From assembly GCF_000732925.1 (NCBI RefSeq), contig NZ_CP008953.1, positions 1,798,001 through 1,862,000 on the forward strand: a stretch of 64,000 bases of DNA, read 5' to 3'. Below, in pieces: positions 8,961 through 18,467 of the stretch. Made by a program: the position numbers and the translations under genes. A model generated the notes under the pieces. That model had not been told where the DNA came from, searched no databases, and saw nothing but the letters and a program-made list of their open reading frames with translations. How positions within the stretch are numbered: position 1 is the stretch's first letter; each line of letters opens with the position of its first letter. This DNA is from Amycolatopsis japonica. GTDB lineage: Bacteria; Actinomycetota; Actinomycetes; Mycobacteriales; Pseudonocardiaceae.

Positions 8961-9015
8961 TGCCATGAAAGGTCCTTTCCTTGCAAATTTTGCAAGGAAA
9001 GGACCTTTCATGGCA
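8961..9015. terminator. 27-bp palindrome ending the luciferase-like gene
   Basis: Arms beginning TGCCATGAAAGGTCCTTTCC meet at a TTGCAAA/TTTGCAA centre with almost no loop, 34 bases after the stop at 9049. The same design and centre recur at 59272-59324 between two convergent genes, which supports a terminator role. Confidence 0.6.
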
Positions 9016-9048
9016 CCTGCGGCAGCGGGCAGGCGAGACCGCCCGGCG

Positions 9049-10044
9049 TCAGCGCGCCAGTTCGGCGACCAGCTCGTACGACCGCACCCGGTCCGCCTGG
9101 TCGTGCACCATCGTCGTGATCATCAGCTCGTCGGCCCCGGTATCCGCCAGCAAGGTCTCGAGTCCCTTGTGGACCGTCTCAGGCGAACCGATGACACTGC
9201 TCGAAGCCCGGTCCTCGATGAACACGCGCTCGATGTCGGTGTACGGGTACGCCGCGGCCTCCTCCGGCGTCGGCAGCGGGATCGGACGGCCCTTGCGCAG
9301 GCTCAGGAACGTCAGACCGCTCGGGGCGGCGAGATACTGGGCGCGCTCGTCGGTTTCGGCGGCGACCACGGAGACGCCGAGCATCACGTACGGCTCGTCG
9401 AGGACGTCCGACGGTTTGAACGCGTCGCGGTAGAGCGCCACGGCGGGCAGCGTGTTCTCGGCGCTGAAGTGGTGCGCGAACGAGAACGGCAGGCCCAGTT
9501 CGCCCGCCATCCGCGCGCTGAAGCCGCTCGATCCGAGCAGCCACACCTGCGGCTTGTTGCCCTCGGCGGTCACGGCGTTGACGGCGCGCTGGTCGGAGTG
9601 CTCGAAGTAGGCCAGCAGTTCCGCGAACTGCTGCGGGAAGTTCTCCGCGCTGAGCCCGCCGGGCCCGCGCAGCGCGAGCGCGGTCCGCTGGTCGGTGCCC
9701 GGGGCGCGCCCGATCCCGAGGTCGATCCGGCCGGGGTGGAACGCCTCCAGGGTGCCGAACTGCTCGGCCACCACCAGCGGCGCGTGGTTCGGCAGCATGA
9801 CCCCGCCGGAGCCGACCCGGATGCGTTCGGTGGCGGCCGCGACCTGGCCGATCATCACGGCGGTCGCCGAACTCGCGATACCGGGCATGTTGTGGTGCTC
9901 GGCGAGCCAGTACCGGTGATAGCCGAGGGCCTCCGTCCGGCGGGCGAGGTCGAGGGTGTTGCGCAGCGAATCCGCCACACCGCCTCCGGCCACGACGGGC
10001 GAGAGGTCGAGCACGGACAGCGGGATGTCAGGCAAAGAGGTCAC
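9049..10044 (-). CDS. LLM-class flavin-dependent oxidoreductase (bacterial luciferase-like)
   Basis: 331 residues from GTG 10044 ([17 protein letters not shown]). The open frame continues far upstream, but that part is antisense to the STAND gene and is not part of the protein. Family hallmarks are the N-terminal LSVLDLSPV strand, [28 protein letters not shown] and the [11 protein letters not shown] segment. Members use FMNH2 from a separate reductase to oxidise small molecules; the substrate is not predictable. It stands alone, divergent from the STAND gene and followed by two long palindromes. The ribosome site is weak, so the start is somewhat uncertain. Confidence 0.85.
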   Translation of the reverse strand: MTSLPDIPLSVLDLSPVVAGGGVADSLRNTLDLARRTEALGYHRYWLAEHHNMPGIASSATAVMIGQVAAATERIRVGSGGVMLPNHAPLVVAEQFGTLEAFHPGRIDLGIGRAPGTDQRTALALRGPGGLSAENFPQQFAELLAYFEHSDQRAVNAVTAEGNKPQVWLLGSSGFSARMAGELGLPFSFAHHFSAENTLPAVALYRDAFKPSDVLDEPYVMLGVSVVAAETDERAQYLAAPSGLTFLSLRKGRPIPLPTPEEAAAYPYTDIERVFIEDRASSSVIGSPETVHKGLETLLADTGADELMITTMVHDQADRVRSYELVAELAR

Positions 10045-10208
10045 GCCCCGGTACAACGCGCCGGGACCTCGATCCCTTCCCGTGTCTGTCAATCGATCGA
10101 AATTAACCACCTCGATGTACCCGGTACTCGGCGGGGTTCCCCCGTTTCCACGGTACGGTTGCCCCCGAATGCGAGGGTGGGAAAACCACTGAAAAGAAAG
10201 GATTGAGG

Positions 10209-13200
10209 GTGCCGCGTCCGGAGCGACCTTTGGACCCCGGGGACGATCCGTTGCTGGAGTTCGCCGCCGATCTCCGGCGTCTGCGGGAGAAGGCCGGAAA
10301 TCCGACGTACCGCGAGCTGGGCAGGCGTGCCCACTACTCCGCGGGAACCCTCTCCGAAGCCGCCGGTGGGAAGAAGATGCCCAGCTTGGCGGTGACGTTG
10401 GCCTATGTCCGGGCGTGCGACGGCCCCGAGGAGGAGTGGGAGGCCCGGTGGCACGACGTGACCGAGCGTACGCGCGCCGGAGTCCGCGATTCACCGGTTG
10501 CCCCGCTGAATGGGGAATCGGCACCTTATATCGGCCTGACCGCATTCGGACCGGACGACGCGAGCCGATTCTTCGGTCGCGAACGACTTGTCGGAAAACT
10601 CGTCGCGAGGCTTTCGGATCAACGATTCTTGGCGGTTCTGGGGGCGTCCGGTTCCGGTAAGTCGTCGTTGCTCCGGGCGGGCTTGCTCCCCGCGCTCGCC
10701 GAGACCTCCGTGACGATGCTGATGAGCCCGGGGTCGCGGCCGCTGCAGGAGTGCGCCGTCCAGTTCGGCGCCGCGCTCGGGCTCGCCCCGGGCGGGCTGC
10801 TCACCGAACTCACCGAGCATCCGCGCAACCTCGGCCTGGCCGCCCGTCAGCTGGTCGCCGACCGCGAGGGCGACGTCGTGCTGGTCGTCGACCAGTTCGA
10901 AGAGGTCTTCACGCTCTGCCAGGACGCCGACGAGCGGGCCGCCTTCCTGTCGGCGCTGGTCACCGCGACGACCGAGCCGGAGAGCCGGACGAGGGTCGTC
11001 CTCGGCATCCGCACCGACTTCTACACGCACTGCGCGCGGCATCCCGAGCTGGTCGAGGCCATGCAGGACGCGCAGATCCTCGTCGGCCCGATGAGCACCG
11101 AGGAGCTGCGACAGGCCATCTCGCGGCCGGCGATCGACGCCGGGTACCGCGTCGAGAACGCGCTGGTCTCACGGCTCGTCGCCGACGCGACCGGGCAGCC
11201 CGGCGTGCTGCCGCTGCTTTCGCACGCCCTGCTGGAGACCTGGCGCCGCCGTCACGGCAACACCCTCACGCTCACCGGCTACGAGTCCACCGGCGGGATC
11301 GAACGGTCGGTCGCCCAGACCTCCGAGCACACCTTCACCGCGCTGAGCGAACACCAGCAGCGGCTGGCGAACCAGATCTTCCTGCGGATGACCGCGCTCG
11401 GCGAAGGCACCGAGGACACCAAACGCCGCATCACCCGCGAAGAGGTGGACGCCGACGACCCGGACGTCGCCGTCGTGCTGGACAGGCTGGCGTCTTCGCG
11501 GCTGGTCACCCTCGACGACAACGGCATCGAGATCGCGCACGAGGCGCTGATCCGGGGCTGGCCGCGCCTGCGCGAATGGCTCGCCGAGGATCGCGAGGGC
11601 CTGCGCGTGCACCGCCAGCTCACCGAGGCGACCGACGCGTGGGAATCGGTCGGCCGCGACGACGGCTGGCTCTACCGCGGCGCGCGGCTGTCCATCGCCA
11701 GGGACTGGGCGGGGGAGCACGAGAGCGCGCTTTCCCAGCGTGAACGCCGGTTCCTCGAGGCGAGCGCGGCGATCGAGAACCACGAGCAGGCCGTCGCTCG
11801 GCGCCGCACCCGGCGGCTGCGCCAGCTGGTCGCGCTCCTGGCCGTCCTGCTGGTGCTGGCGACGGCCGCGATGGTGTACGCCGTCCGGGCCGAGCAGACC
11901 GCGACCGCCCAGCGCAACAGCGCGCTCGCGCAGAAGGTGGCCGGGCAGGCCATCGAGATGCGGACGACGAACCCGGCGCTGGCCGCGCAGCTCGCGCTGG
12001 CGGCGTACCGCGTCGATCCGAGCGTCGACACCCGCGGCAGCGTGCTCGGGATGTTCGAGTCGCCGTACTCGACCCGCGTCCGGGGGCACGGCCACCGCGT
12101 CAACGCGACCGCCCTGCGCGGCGACGGCCAGGTGATGGTGACCGGCAGCTGGGACCAGACGGCCAAGCTGTGGGACATCAAGGATCCCCACCGCCCGAGC
12201 GAGCTGGCCACGCTGACCGGGCACACCGGCAACGTCAACTCGGTGTCCTTCAGCGCAGACGGCGGCGCGGTCGCGACGGCGGGCTGGGACAAGACCGCGC
12301 GGGTGTGGAATGTCGCCGATCCGGCGAAACCCGGGCCGGGCGTGCTGGTCGGGGAGCATCCGGGCCGGGTCAACGCGGTGGCGTTCAGCCCGAAGGCGGC
12401 GGTGCTCGCCACCGCGGACGGCGAGGGCACGGTGCGCCTGTTCGACGTCCGCGACCTGGCGAAACCGGTGCTGACGGCCACGCTCACCGGGCACACCGGC
12501 AACGTCAATGGGCTCGCTTACGCCCCCGACGGGCGGACGCTGGTCTCGACCGGCGCCGACAAGACCGCGCGGCTGTGGGACGTGGCCGATCCGCTCCAGG
12601 CCAAACCGCTCGGAGTGGTGAACGGGCACACCGCCGGTGTCCACTCCGCGGCGTTCAGCCCGGACGGGAGGACGCTCGCCACCGCGAGCATCGACCAGAC
12701 CGCGCGCCTGTGGTCCATCGCCGACCCCATGGCGCCGTCACCGCTGGGGACGATGACCGCGCACAAGTCCATCGTGCGGTCCGTGGCGTTCAGCCCCGAC
12801 GGGACGACGCTGGCCACGACCGGTTTCGACCGCGCCGCGCGGCTGTGGGACATCACCGATCCGGCGAAGCCGCGCGAGAAACCGGCGCTCGTCGGGCATA
12901 CCGCGGCCGTGGTCTGGGCCGTGTTCTCCCCGGACGGCCGCACGCTGGTGACCGCGAGCGACGACCAGACGGTGCGGATGTGGGATCTGCCGGGGCCCGC
13001 GATCAGCGGCCCGGCGAGGTCGGCCTGCCGGGCGGTGTTCAGCGCCGACGGGGAGCTGCTGGCCACCGGCAGCCAGGACGGCGTGGTGCGCCTGGTCGAC
13101 GTGTCCGACACACGGAACCCGCGTGAGCTGGGCAAGATCACGGGCTTCGGCCAGGGCGTCTGCGGGCTCGCGTTCAGCCCGGACGGCCGCGCGCTCGCCG

Positions 13201-14024
13201 CCGGCTCCTGGGACCACACGATGCGGCTGATCGACGTCACCGATCCGCGCAAGCCGGTCGACGCGGGCGTCTTCTACCGCCCGGCGGACGAGATCGACCC
13301 CGTCGCGTTCAGCCCGGACGGCCGGACGCTCGCGACCGCGGGGTCCGGGCACACGATGAAGCTGTGGGACGTCGCCGACATCCGGCGGCCCGTCGAACTC
13401 GCGACCCTCACCGGGCACGAGGACGACGTCCATTCGCTCACGTTCAGCCCGGACGGCCGCACCCTGCTCAGCGGCGGGTGGGATCACACCGCCCGGCTGT
13501 GGGACGTCTCGATGCCGAAGGCGCCGAAGCAGCTTTCGGTACTGAAAGGACACTCCGACACTGTGTTCTCGGTGGCCTACAGCCCGGACGGGAAACTCGC
13601 CGCCACCGGAAGCGCCGACCGCACGGCCCGGCTCTGGGACGTGACGGATCCGGCGGCTCCCCGCGAGGCCGCACTGCTGGCGGGGCACACCGACAACGTC
13701 ATCTCGGTCGCGTTCAGCGGCGACAGGAAGACCTTCTCGACCGGCAGCTACGACCGGTCCGTGCGACTATGGGACGTCTCCGATCCGGGATCCGTCCGCG
13801 AATCGGCGAACCTGAGCGACGACGTCGACCGGGTCAACGCCGTGGCGTTCGCCCCCGATGGGCACACGCTCGCGGGTTCGGTCGCGGACGGCAGCGTGCG
13901 GTTGTGGGAGACCAGCCCCGAGCGGGCGGCCGAACGCATCTGCGCGACGGTGTACCCGCGGATCACGGCGGGCGAGTGGGAACAACACCTGCCGGGGCTC
14001 GATTACCAGCCCCCGTGCCCGTGA
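10209..14024 (+). CDS. XRE-HTH / nSTAND1 NTPase / WD40 14-repeat protein
   Basis: 1271 residues from GTG 10209 (VPRPERPL), six bases after AAAGGA; a TTG two codons upstream is less likely. Order: XRE-like helix-turn-helix (about 15-70), nSTAND1 NTPase beginning with [19 protein letters not shown], Walker [10 protein letters not shown] (145-153) and Walker [11 protein letters not shown] (Asp about 228), a winged-helix-like region (about 380-460), a transmembrane helix (about 539-560), then 14 WD40-type repeats (about 620-1260). Several middle repeats lack the GH dipeptide. Fourteen blades suggest two seven-bladed propellers. STAND proteins with such sensors act as ligand-triggered switches, some in defence or cell death; this role is not shown here. 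No effector gene is adjacent. Confidence 0.88.
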   Translation: MPRPERPLDPGDDPLLEFAADLRRLREKAGNPTYRELGRRAHYSAGTLSEAAGGKKMPSLAVTLAYVRACDGPEEEWEARWHDVTERTRAGVRDSPVAPLNGESAPYIGLTAFGPDDASRFFGRERLVGKLVARLSDQRFLAVLGASGSGKSSLLRAGLLPALAETSVTMLMSPGSRPLQECAVQFGAALGLAPGGLLTELTEHPRNLGLAARQLVADREGDVVLVVDQFEEVFTLCQDADERAAFLSALVTATTEPESRTRVVLGIRTDFYTHCARHPELVEAMQDAQILVGPMSTEELRQAISRPAIDAGYRVENALVSRLVADATGQPGVLPLLSHALLETWRRRHGNTLTLTGYESTGGIERSVAQTSEHTFTALSEHQQRLANQIFLRMTALGEGTEDTKRRITREEVDADDPDVAVVLDRLASSRLVTLDDNGIEIAHEALIRGWPRLREWLAEDREGLRVHRQLTEATDAWESVGRDDGWLYRGARLSIARDWAGEHESALSQRERRFLEASAAIENHEQAVARRRTRRLRQLVALLAVLLVLATAAMVYAVRAEQTATAQRNSALAQKVAGQAIEMRTTNPALAAQLALAAYRVDPSVDTRGSVLGMFESPYSTRVRGHGHRVNATALRGDGQVMVTGSWDQTAKLWDIKDPHRPSELATLTGHTGNVNSVSFSADGGAVATAGWDKTARVWNVADPAKPGPGVLVGEHPGRVNAVAFSPKAAVLATADGEGTVRLFDVRDLAKPVLTATLTGHTGNVNGLAYAPDGRTLVSTGADKTARLWDVADPLQAKPLGVVNGHTAGVHSAAFSPDGRTLATASIDQTARLWSIADPMAPSPLGTMTAHKSIVRSVAFSPDGTTLATTGFDRAARLWDITDPAKPREKPALVGHTAAVVWAVFSPDGRTLVTASDDQTVRMWDLPGPAISGPARSACRAVFSADGELLATGSQDGVVRLVDVSDTRNPRELGKITGFGQGVCGLAFSPDGRALAAGSWDHTMRLIDVTDPRKPVDAGVFYRPADEIDPVAFSPDGRTLATAGSGHTMKLWDVADIRRPVELATLTGHEDDVHSLTFSPDGRTLLSGGWDHTARLWDVSMPKAPKQLSVLKGHSDTVFSVAYSPDGKLAATGSADRTARLWDVTDPAAPREAALLAGHTDNVISVAFSGDRKTFSTGSYDRSVRLWDVSDPGSVRESANLSDDVDRVNAVAFAPDGHTLAGSVADGSVRLWETSPERAAERICATVYPRITAGEWEQHLPGLDYQPPCP

Positions 14025-14050
14025 CCACGGCCGATTCGTTGTTCGGCGTT

Positions 14051-14084
14051 GTTGTTCGGTGAAACCGTTGTGACACCGAACAAC
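14051..14084. terminator. Hairpin GTTGTTCGGTG / CACCGAACAAC after the STAND gene
   Basis: An 11-bp perfect stem with a 12-base loop, 27 bases after the stop at 14024. It is probably a terminator. Confidence 0.55.
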
Positions 14085-14148
14085 GAAGAGGCGCTAGAAA
14101 TACCCCTGGACGTGCGATGCGTCCCCACATCGTTCACTCACCGGGGGT

Positions 14149-14205
14149 CTGAAGGGCTCCTTCAGGGCATTCACCAGTGTCCTGAAGGAGCCCTTCAGCT
14201 TTTTC
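14149..14205 (+). terminator. Rho-independent-type terminator with T-run
   Basis: An 18-bp stem (CTGAAGGGCTCCTTCAGG and its complement) with a 20-base loop is followed by TTTTT on the plus strand. It is the most classical terminator in the window. Confidence 0.7.
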
Positions 14206-14208
14206 GCA

Positions 14209-14272
14209 CGCGTTTCGTCCTCTGGATGCGGTAGTTGCACGCGCAAGCACCGCATTCAGAGGACTAAATGCG
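14209..14272. terminator. 'TCCTCTGAATGCGGT' palindrome, copy 1
   Basis: Inverted arms with core TCCTCTGGATGCGGT / ACCGCATTCAGAGGA and a short central loop, lying between the STAND gene and the convergent helicase gene. Full copies recur at 31482, 45265 and 53602, mostly between convergent genes. Confidence 0.6.
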
Positions 14273-14280
14273 TGAGGGGA

Positions 14281-16395
14281 TCAGGCGGCCGGGATCCAGT
14301 CGGGGTTGGACGCCAGGACGGTCAGCTGCTGGGTCGCGCGGGTCAGCGCGACGTACAGCACCCGGCGGCCGGTGGTCGACTCGGTGATGAGGTCGTTCGG
14401 CTCCACCAAGACGACGGCGTCGTACTCGAGACCCTTGGAGTCGAGGCTGCCGACGACCTTGAGCCGCTCGTCCGAAAGCCCTTCGAGCCAGCCCTCGACC
14501 TCGGGCACCCGGTCCATGGCGGTGATCACGCCGACGGTGCCTTCGACGGCCCCCATCAGTTCCTTCACCGCGGCCTGCGTCGCCGCCTCCAGTCCGGAAG
14601 CCTCGACGGGCCTGACCTCCGGCGTGATGCCGGTCTGCCGCACCGCGCGCGGAAGCTCGTCGGCCTCCGCGTGCCCCGCGACGACCTTCGCGGCCAGATC
14701 GAAGATCTCCGCCGAGTTCCGGTAGTTGGTGCGCAGGGTGAACCGGCGCCGGGTCGTCTTGAGCCCGAACGCCTGGTCCCGCGCCATCGCGGCCTCGGCG
14801 GGATCCGGCCACGAACTCTGCACCGGGTCGCCGACCACGGTCCAGCTCGCGTACTTGCCGCGCCGCCCGACCATCCGCCACTGCATCGGCGAGAGGTCCT
14901 GCGACTCGTCGACGACCACGTGCGAGTACTCGTCGTAGTGCTCGGGCCGGGTCGGGGCGCCACCGCGCTCCGGGTTGACCTCGATGCTCTGGCGGGCCCG
15001 GCGGCTCTTGGGCGGCGTGCCGATGAGGACGCGAAGCTCGTCGAGGAGCGCGACGTCCGCGATGGTCCAGCCGCGCGAGCGGTCGGCGAAGTCGGCCGCG
15101 AGCATGCTGATCTCGTTGCGGTTGAGCAGGCCCTTCGCCGCGGAGGCGAGCCGCTTCTCGGTGCCGAGCCACCGCAGGATCTGCGCCGGGTACAGGATCG
15201 GCCACCAGACCACCAGGAACCGGTGGAACTCGATGCGCTCGCCGAGCTCGGTGATCAGCTCGGCCTTGTCGATCTGACGGCCGTCGTCCTTCGCGTGCTG
15301 CTCGGCCTTCGCGGCGAGCGCGTCGAGCAGCAGTTCGGCGGCGCGGATCCGCGACCGGTTCGGCGGCCCGCCCGCGGTGTGCACCTTGCGGCGCACCTTG
15401 TCGAGCTCGCGCGCGTTGAGCCGCAGCACCTCGCCGCGGTACACGATCTTCATGTCCTCGGGCGCGTCTTCCGGCGTGTCACGCAGCGCGCGCAGCAGGA
15501 TCTTCCGCATCCGCAGCGAACCCTTGATCGCCGCCAGGGGAGCCGGGTCCTGCCGGGTCGCTTCGAGGCCGTCGAGGACCTCGCCGAGCGCGCGCAGTTC
15601 GACGTTCGTCTCACCCATCGACGGCAGCACCCGCGAGATGTAGCTGGTGAACACGCCGGACGGGCCGATCACCAGCACGCCCGCGCCGCCGAGCTGACGG
15701 CGGTGGCGGTAGAGCAGGTACGCCGCGCGGTGCAGCGCGACCGCGGTCTTGCCGGTGCCGGGGCCGCCGGTGATCTCGGTGACACCGCGCCACGGCGCGC
15801 GGATGACCTCGTCCTGTTCCTTCTGGATGGTCGCGACGATGTCCCGCATCTTCTCGCCGCGCGACCGGCCGAGCGCGGCCATCAGCGCGCCTTCGCCGAC
15901 GATCTGCATGTTCTCGGGGACCGCGTCGGCGATCAGGACGTCGTCGTCGACGTCGAGCACGTTCTGGCCCGAGCACCGGATCACCCGGCGCCGGACGACG
16001 TCCATCGGCTCCTCTGCCGTCGCCTGGTAGAACGCCGCGGCCGCGGGCGCGCGCCAGTCGGTGACGAGGTTGTCGAACTCGGCGTCGCGGATGCCGAGAC
16101 GGCCGACGTAGATGTGGTCGTTGTCGAGGTGGTCGAGCCTGCCGAAGACCAGGCCCTCGTACTCCGCGTCGAGGGTCTGGAGGGTCTGATTGGCGTGATA
16201 CACCATCATGTCCCGCTCGAACAGCATGGACGCCTGCTCGAAAATGGCTTCCCGCCCGGCGCCATGGCCGATCTCGTAGCCCTTGGTACGCATGGCCTCA
16301 GCCTGGGCTCGCAGCTCGGCGAGCCGGGTGTAGACGGTGTCCACATGGGCTTGCTCGATGGCGATCTCGGCCCGTCTGACCCGAGGTTCGGACAC
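14281..16395 (-). CDS. HelD-like UvrD-family helicase, probable RNA polymerase recycling factor
   Basis: 704 residues from GTG 16395, with AGGAG six bases upstream. After a helical N-terminal arm (about 5-110), superfamily 1 motifs appear: Walker A GGPGTGKT (about 210-217), DESQ box VVVDESQDLSP (DESQ 496-499), VVGDPVQSSW, and C-terminal LYVALTRATQQLTV. The N-terminal arm and the large insertion between Walker A and the DESQ box match HelD/HelR, which bind RNA polymerase and remove stalled complexes or rifamycin, rather than DNA-repair UvrD. The length is close to mycobacterial HelD. Whether it gives rifamycin tolerance cannot be told from sequence. It is monocistronic. Confidence 0.82.
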   Translation of the reverse strand: MSEPRVRRAEIAIEQAHVDTVYTRLAELRAQAEAMRTKGYEIGHGAGREAIFEQASMLFERDMMVYHANQTLQTLDAEYEGLVFGRLDHLDNDHIYVGRLGIRDAEFDNLVTDWRAPAAAAFYQATAEEPMDVVRRRVIRCSGQNVLDVDDDVLIADAVPENMQIVGEGALMAALGRSRGEKMRDIVATIQKEQDEVIRAPWRGVTEITGGPGTGKTAVALHRAAYLLYRHRRQLGGAGVLVIGPSGVFTSYISRVLPSMGETNVELRALGEVLDGLEATRQDPAPLAAIKGSLRMRKILLRALRDTPEDAPEDMKIVYRGEVLRLNARELDKVRRKVHTAGGPPNRSRIRAAELLLDALAAKAEQHAKDDGRQIDKAELITELGERIEFHRFLVVWWPILYPAQILRWLGTEKRLASAAKGLLNRNEISMLAADFADRSRGWTIADVALLDELRVLIGTPPKSRRARQSIEVNPERGGAPTRPEHYDEYSHVVVDESQDLSPMQWRMVGRRGKYASWTVVGDPVQSSWPDPAEAAMARDQAFGLKTTRRRFTLRTNYRNSAEIFDLAAKVVAGHAEADELPRAVRQTGITPEVRPVEASGLEAATQAAVKELMGAVEGTVGVITAMDRVPEVEGWLEGLSDERLKVVGSLDSKGLEYDAVVLVEPNDLITESTTGRRVLYVALTRATQQLTVLASNPDWIPAA

Positions 16396-16517
16396 GCAAC
16401 GCTCCTAAACGCTTCTATCGCCTCCGAGGGCGAAGGACGACTCTACGCGAGCTGGACGGAGGCTTCACCAAGTCCCGGCCAACGTCACGGCGGAAGGCGT
16501 TGAGGCACGATGCTCCA

Positions 16518-17072
16518 ATGACCAGGATCGTGGCGGGGACCGCGGGCGGCAGGCGGCTGAAGGTCCCGCCGAAAGGCACGAGGCCGACCTCGGAACGGGT
16601 GCGCGAGGCGCTGTTCAACGCGCTGGAGGTCGCCGGCGAGCTGCAGGGGGCCCAGGTCCTCGACCTTTACGCCGGTTCGGGCGCGCTCGGGCTGGAGGCG
16701 TTGTCCCGCGGCGCGTCGGGCGCGCTGTTCGTCGAGTCGGACCGGCGCGCGGTCGAAGTGCTCAAGGGGAACGTCGCCGCGCTGGGGCTCGGCGGCGCGG
16801 TCCGGGCGGGCGCCGTCGAGTCCGTCGTGGCCGCTCCGGCGGCGGAAACGTTCGACATCGTCCTCGCCGACCCGCCCTACGCAGTGGATTCCACCCGCCT
16901 GGGGGAGGTCATGGCCGCGCTCGCGGTGAACCGGTGGATCACGGACGGGGCGCTGGTGGTCATCGAGCGGGCGGCGCGCGACGGGGAGCCGGACTGGCCG
17001 GCGGGCTTCGAGCCGATGCGGACGAAGCGCTACGGCGACACGGCGCTCTACTGGGCCGAATATCAGGTGTGA
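16518..17072 (+). CDS. rsmD: 16S rRNA (guanine-966-N2)-methyltransferase
   Basis: 184 residues from ATG 16518 (MTRIVAGTAGGRRL), the usual RsmD length and N-terminus; an upstream in-frame TTG at 16500 is possible but adds atypical residues. Rossmann-fold SAM motif DLYAGSGALGLEAL (about 50-63) and catalytic motif DIVLADPPY (about 113-121, DPPY) are present. It methylates one guanine of 16S rRNA in the assembled small subunit. The rsmD-coaD order seen here is widespread in bacteria. Confidence 0.93.
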   Translation: MTRIVAGTAGGRRLKVPPKGTRPTSERVREALFNALEVAGELQGAQVLDLYAGSGALGLEALSRGASGALFVESDRRAVEVLKGNVAALGLGGAVRAGAVESVVAAPAAETFDIVLADPPYAVDSTRLGEVMAALAVNRWITDGALVVIERAARDGEPDWPAGFEPMRTKRYGDTALYWAEYQV

Positions 17073-17124
17073 CGCAACCCTGATGAGCGCGCAAGGGGCC
17101 ACTCTCCTTGGTAGCGTCCGCGCC

Positions 17125-17607
17125 ATGCGGCGTGCGGTCTGTCCCGGGTCCTACGACCCGGCCACCAATGGACATCTCGACATCATCGAGCGGGCGGCGA
17201 AGCTGTTCGACGAGGTCGTCGTCGCGGTGGGGGTGAACAAGAGCAAGAAGGGCCTGTTCACCACCGAGGAGCGGATGGACATGCTGCGCGAGATCACCGC
17301 GAAGCTGCCGAACGTGCGCGTCGATTCCTGGCAAGGACTCCTGGTCGACTACTGCCGCGAGAACGACATCATCGCGGTCGCGAAGGGCCTGCGGTCGGTC
17401 AGCGACTTCGACTACGAGCTCCAGATGGCGCAGATGAACCGCGAGCTGACCGGGCTCGAAACCCTGCTGATGGCGAACAACCCGGCGTACGGGTTCGTGT
17501 CGAGCTCGCTGGTCAAGGAGGTCACCGCGCTCGGTGGCGACATCGAGCACCTGGTGCCGCCGATAGTGTTCAAACGTCTCTCGGAGAAGTACTCCGAACG
17601 AGGTTGA
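17125..17607 (+). CDS. coaD: Pantetheine-phosphate adenylyltransferase
   Basis: 160 residues, typical for CoaD. The start is ATG 17125 (MRRAVCPGSYDP). Nucleotidyltransferase motifs are CPGSYDPATNGHLDII (TxGH-type, about 5-20), the AKGLRSVSDFDYELQMAQMN region cut here as KGLRSVSDFDYE, and the SSSLVKEV segment (about 128-135). It joins 4'-phosphopantetheine and ATP to dephospho-CoA, the penultimate step of CoA synthesis, in the cytosol. It follows rsmD by 52 bases and probably shares its transcript. Confidence 0.95.
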   Translation: MRRAVCPGSYDPATNGHLDIIERAAKLFDEVVVAVGVNKSKKGLFTTEERMDMLREITAKLPNVRVDSWQGLLVDYCRENDIIAVAKGLRSVSDFDYELQMAQMNRELTGLETLLMANNPAYGFVSSSLVKEVTALGGDIEHLVPPIVFKRLSEKYSERG

Positions 17608-17648
17608 CCCGAACGGCCGAAGCCGTTGGTCGGGCAGTCGCGGGCGGC

Positions 17649-17663
17649 GATGAAGAGTTCATC
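17649..17663. promoter_or_regulatory. Inverted repeat GATGAA-GAG-TTCATC upstream of the ribonuclease gene
   Basis: A perfect 6-3-6 dyad 44 bases before the ATG at 17707 and 42 bases after coaD. It is operator-like in position, and no binding protein is known. Confidence 0.3.
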
Positions 17664-17706
17664 TCGACGCCTTCTGGTGAATACACGATCGGGTTACGGT
17701 CCGAAA

Positions 17707-18399
17707 ATGACCAACAAACGATCGCGGATTGCCGCCGCGCTGCTCGTTCTGCTTGTCAGCTTCTTCGGCGGGCTCAGTGCCGCGCAGGCCACGGCCGCTC
17801 CCGTCTCCATCCAGCAGAACCCGTGCGGGGATCTCGCCGGGTTCAAGCACGTGTCGTTGTCGTCGCTGCCCGCCGAGGCCTCGACGACCTACGACCTCAT
17901 CAAGAAGGGCGGGCCGTTCCCGTACCCGGACAAGGACGGCACGGTCTTCTCGAACCGGGAGAACATCCTCCCGAAGTGCGCGTCGGCCTACTACCACGAG
18001 TACACGGTCCCGACGCCCGGTTCGCCGGACCGCGGCGCGCGGCGCATCGTCACCGGTAACGGCGGGGAGTTCTTCTACACCGCCGACCACTACAAGACCT
18101 TCTCCGTGATCGACGTCGACGGCACCCCGGCGCCGTCCTGCGGTGACACCTCGAAGCTGACGAAGATCGGCTACTCGACGCTGTCGTCCGCGGCCAAGTC
18201 CGTGGTGGACAAGGCCCGCGGCGGCGCGACCGGCACCGTCTACGAGAACCGCGAAGGTGTGCTGCCGTCGTGCGCCGCCGGCTACTACCAGCTGTTCCCG
18301 GTGGGCACGAGCGACCGCGTGATCTCCGGAAAGGGCGGCGAGATCGTCTACACGCCGGACCGCTACGTCACCTTCAAGCTGGTGAATCTCGCCGGTTGA
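17707..18399 (+). CDS. Secreted tandem guanyl-specific ribonuclease (RNase Sa/barnase family)
   Basis: 230 residues from ATG 17707 (MTNKRSRIAA) with a Sec signal peptide ending near ATAAP (about 31). Two RNase Sa-like domains follow. Domain 1 (about 40-145) matches RNase Sa closely: GPFPYPDKDG, VFSNRENILP, YYHEYTV, ARRIVTG, DHYKTFSVID; the Glu, Arg and His corresponding to the RNase Sa catalytic triad are all present. Domain 2 (about 150-228) keeps the fold motifs (VYENREGVLPSCAAGYY, VTFKLVN), but the Glu becomes Leu (YYQLFPV) and the His becomes Arg (PDRYVTF), so it is probably inactive. No barstar-like inhibitor gene is adjacent. Confidence 0.85.
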   Translation: MTNKRSRIAAALLVLLVSFFGGLSAAQATAAPVSIQQNPCGDLAGFKHVSLSSLPAEASTTYDLIKKGGPFPYPDKDGTVFSNRENILPKCASAYYHEYTVPTPGSPDRGARRIVTGNGGEFFYTADHYKTFSVIDVDGTPAPSCGDTSKLTKIGYSTLSSAAKSVVDKARGGATGTVYENREGVLPSCAAGYYQLFPVGTSDRVISGKGGEIVYTPDRYVTFKLVNLAG

Positions 18400-18416
18400 C
18401 CAGTCCGTGCAACATT

Positions 18417-18467
18417 TCGTGCCTCCTCGTCCGTGAGATACACCGGAACACGGACGAGGAGGCACGA
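18417..18467 (+). promoter_or_regulatory. 19-bp hairpin masking the ribosome site of the ECF sigma gene
   Basis: Positions 18417-18435 and 18449-18467 are perfect reverse complements with a 13-base loop. The right arm contains the Shine-Dalgarno GAGGAGG (18456-18462) and the A of the ATG at 18467. A transcript arriving from the ribonuclease gene, or from any promoter left of 18417, would fold the ribosome site away. It could also serve as a terminator for the ribonuclease gene. Confidence 0.6.

Larger units (their letters stand above)
8251..9048. other. Gene-free, repeat-rich interval upstream of the mce operon
   Basis: About 800 bases without a convincing gene; the small open frames here run across palindromes. 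The part next to yrbEA (8251-8550) should carry the mce promoter and two operator-like sites listed separately. The rest holds a 26-bp perfect inverted pair 196 bases apart, a hairpin at 8635-8673, and two long palindromes downstream of the luciferase-like gene. Confidence 0.7.

Noticed and set aside
14272..16503. A 743-codon plus-strand open frame opposite the HelD-like gene
   Set aside because: It is antisense to a gene with clear motifs, and its translation is a low-complexity Arg/Asp/Val/Gly-rich shadow typical of high-GC DNA.
18441..18449. GGAAC in the hairpin loop as a -35 box of the ECF sigma promoter
   Set aside because: It is only about 18 bases before the ATG, leaving no room for a -10 box and start site upstream of the gene.
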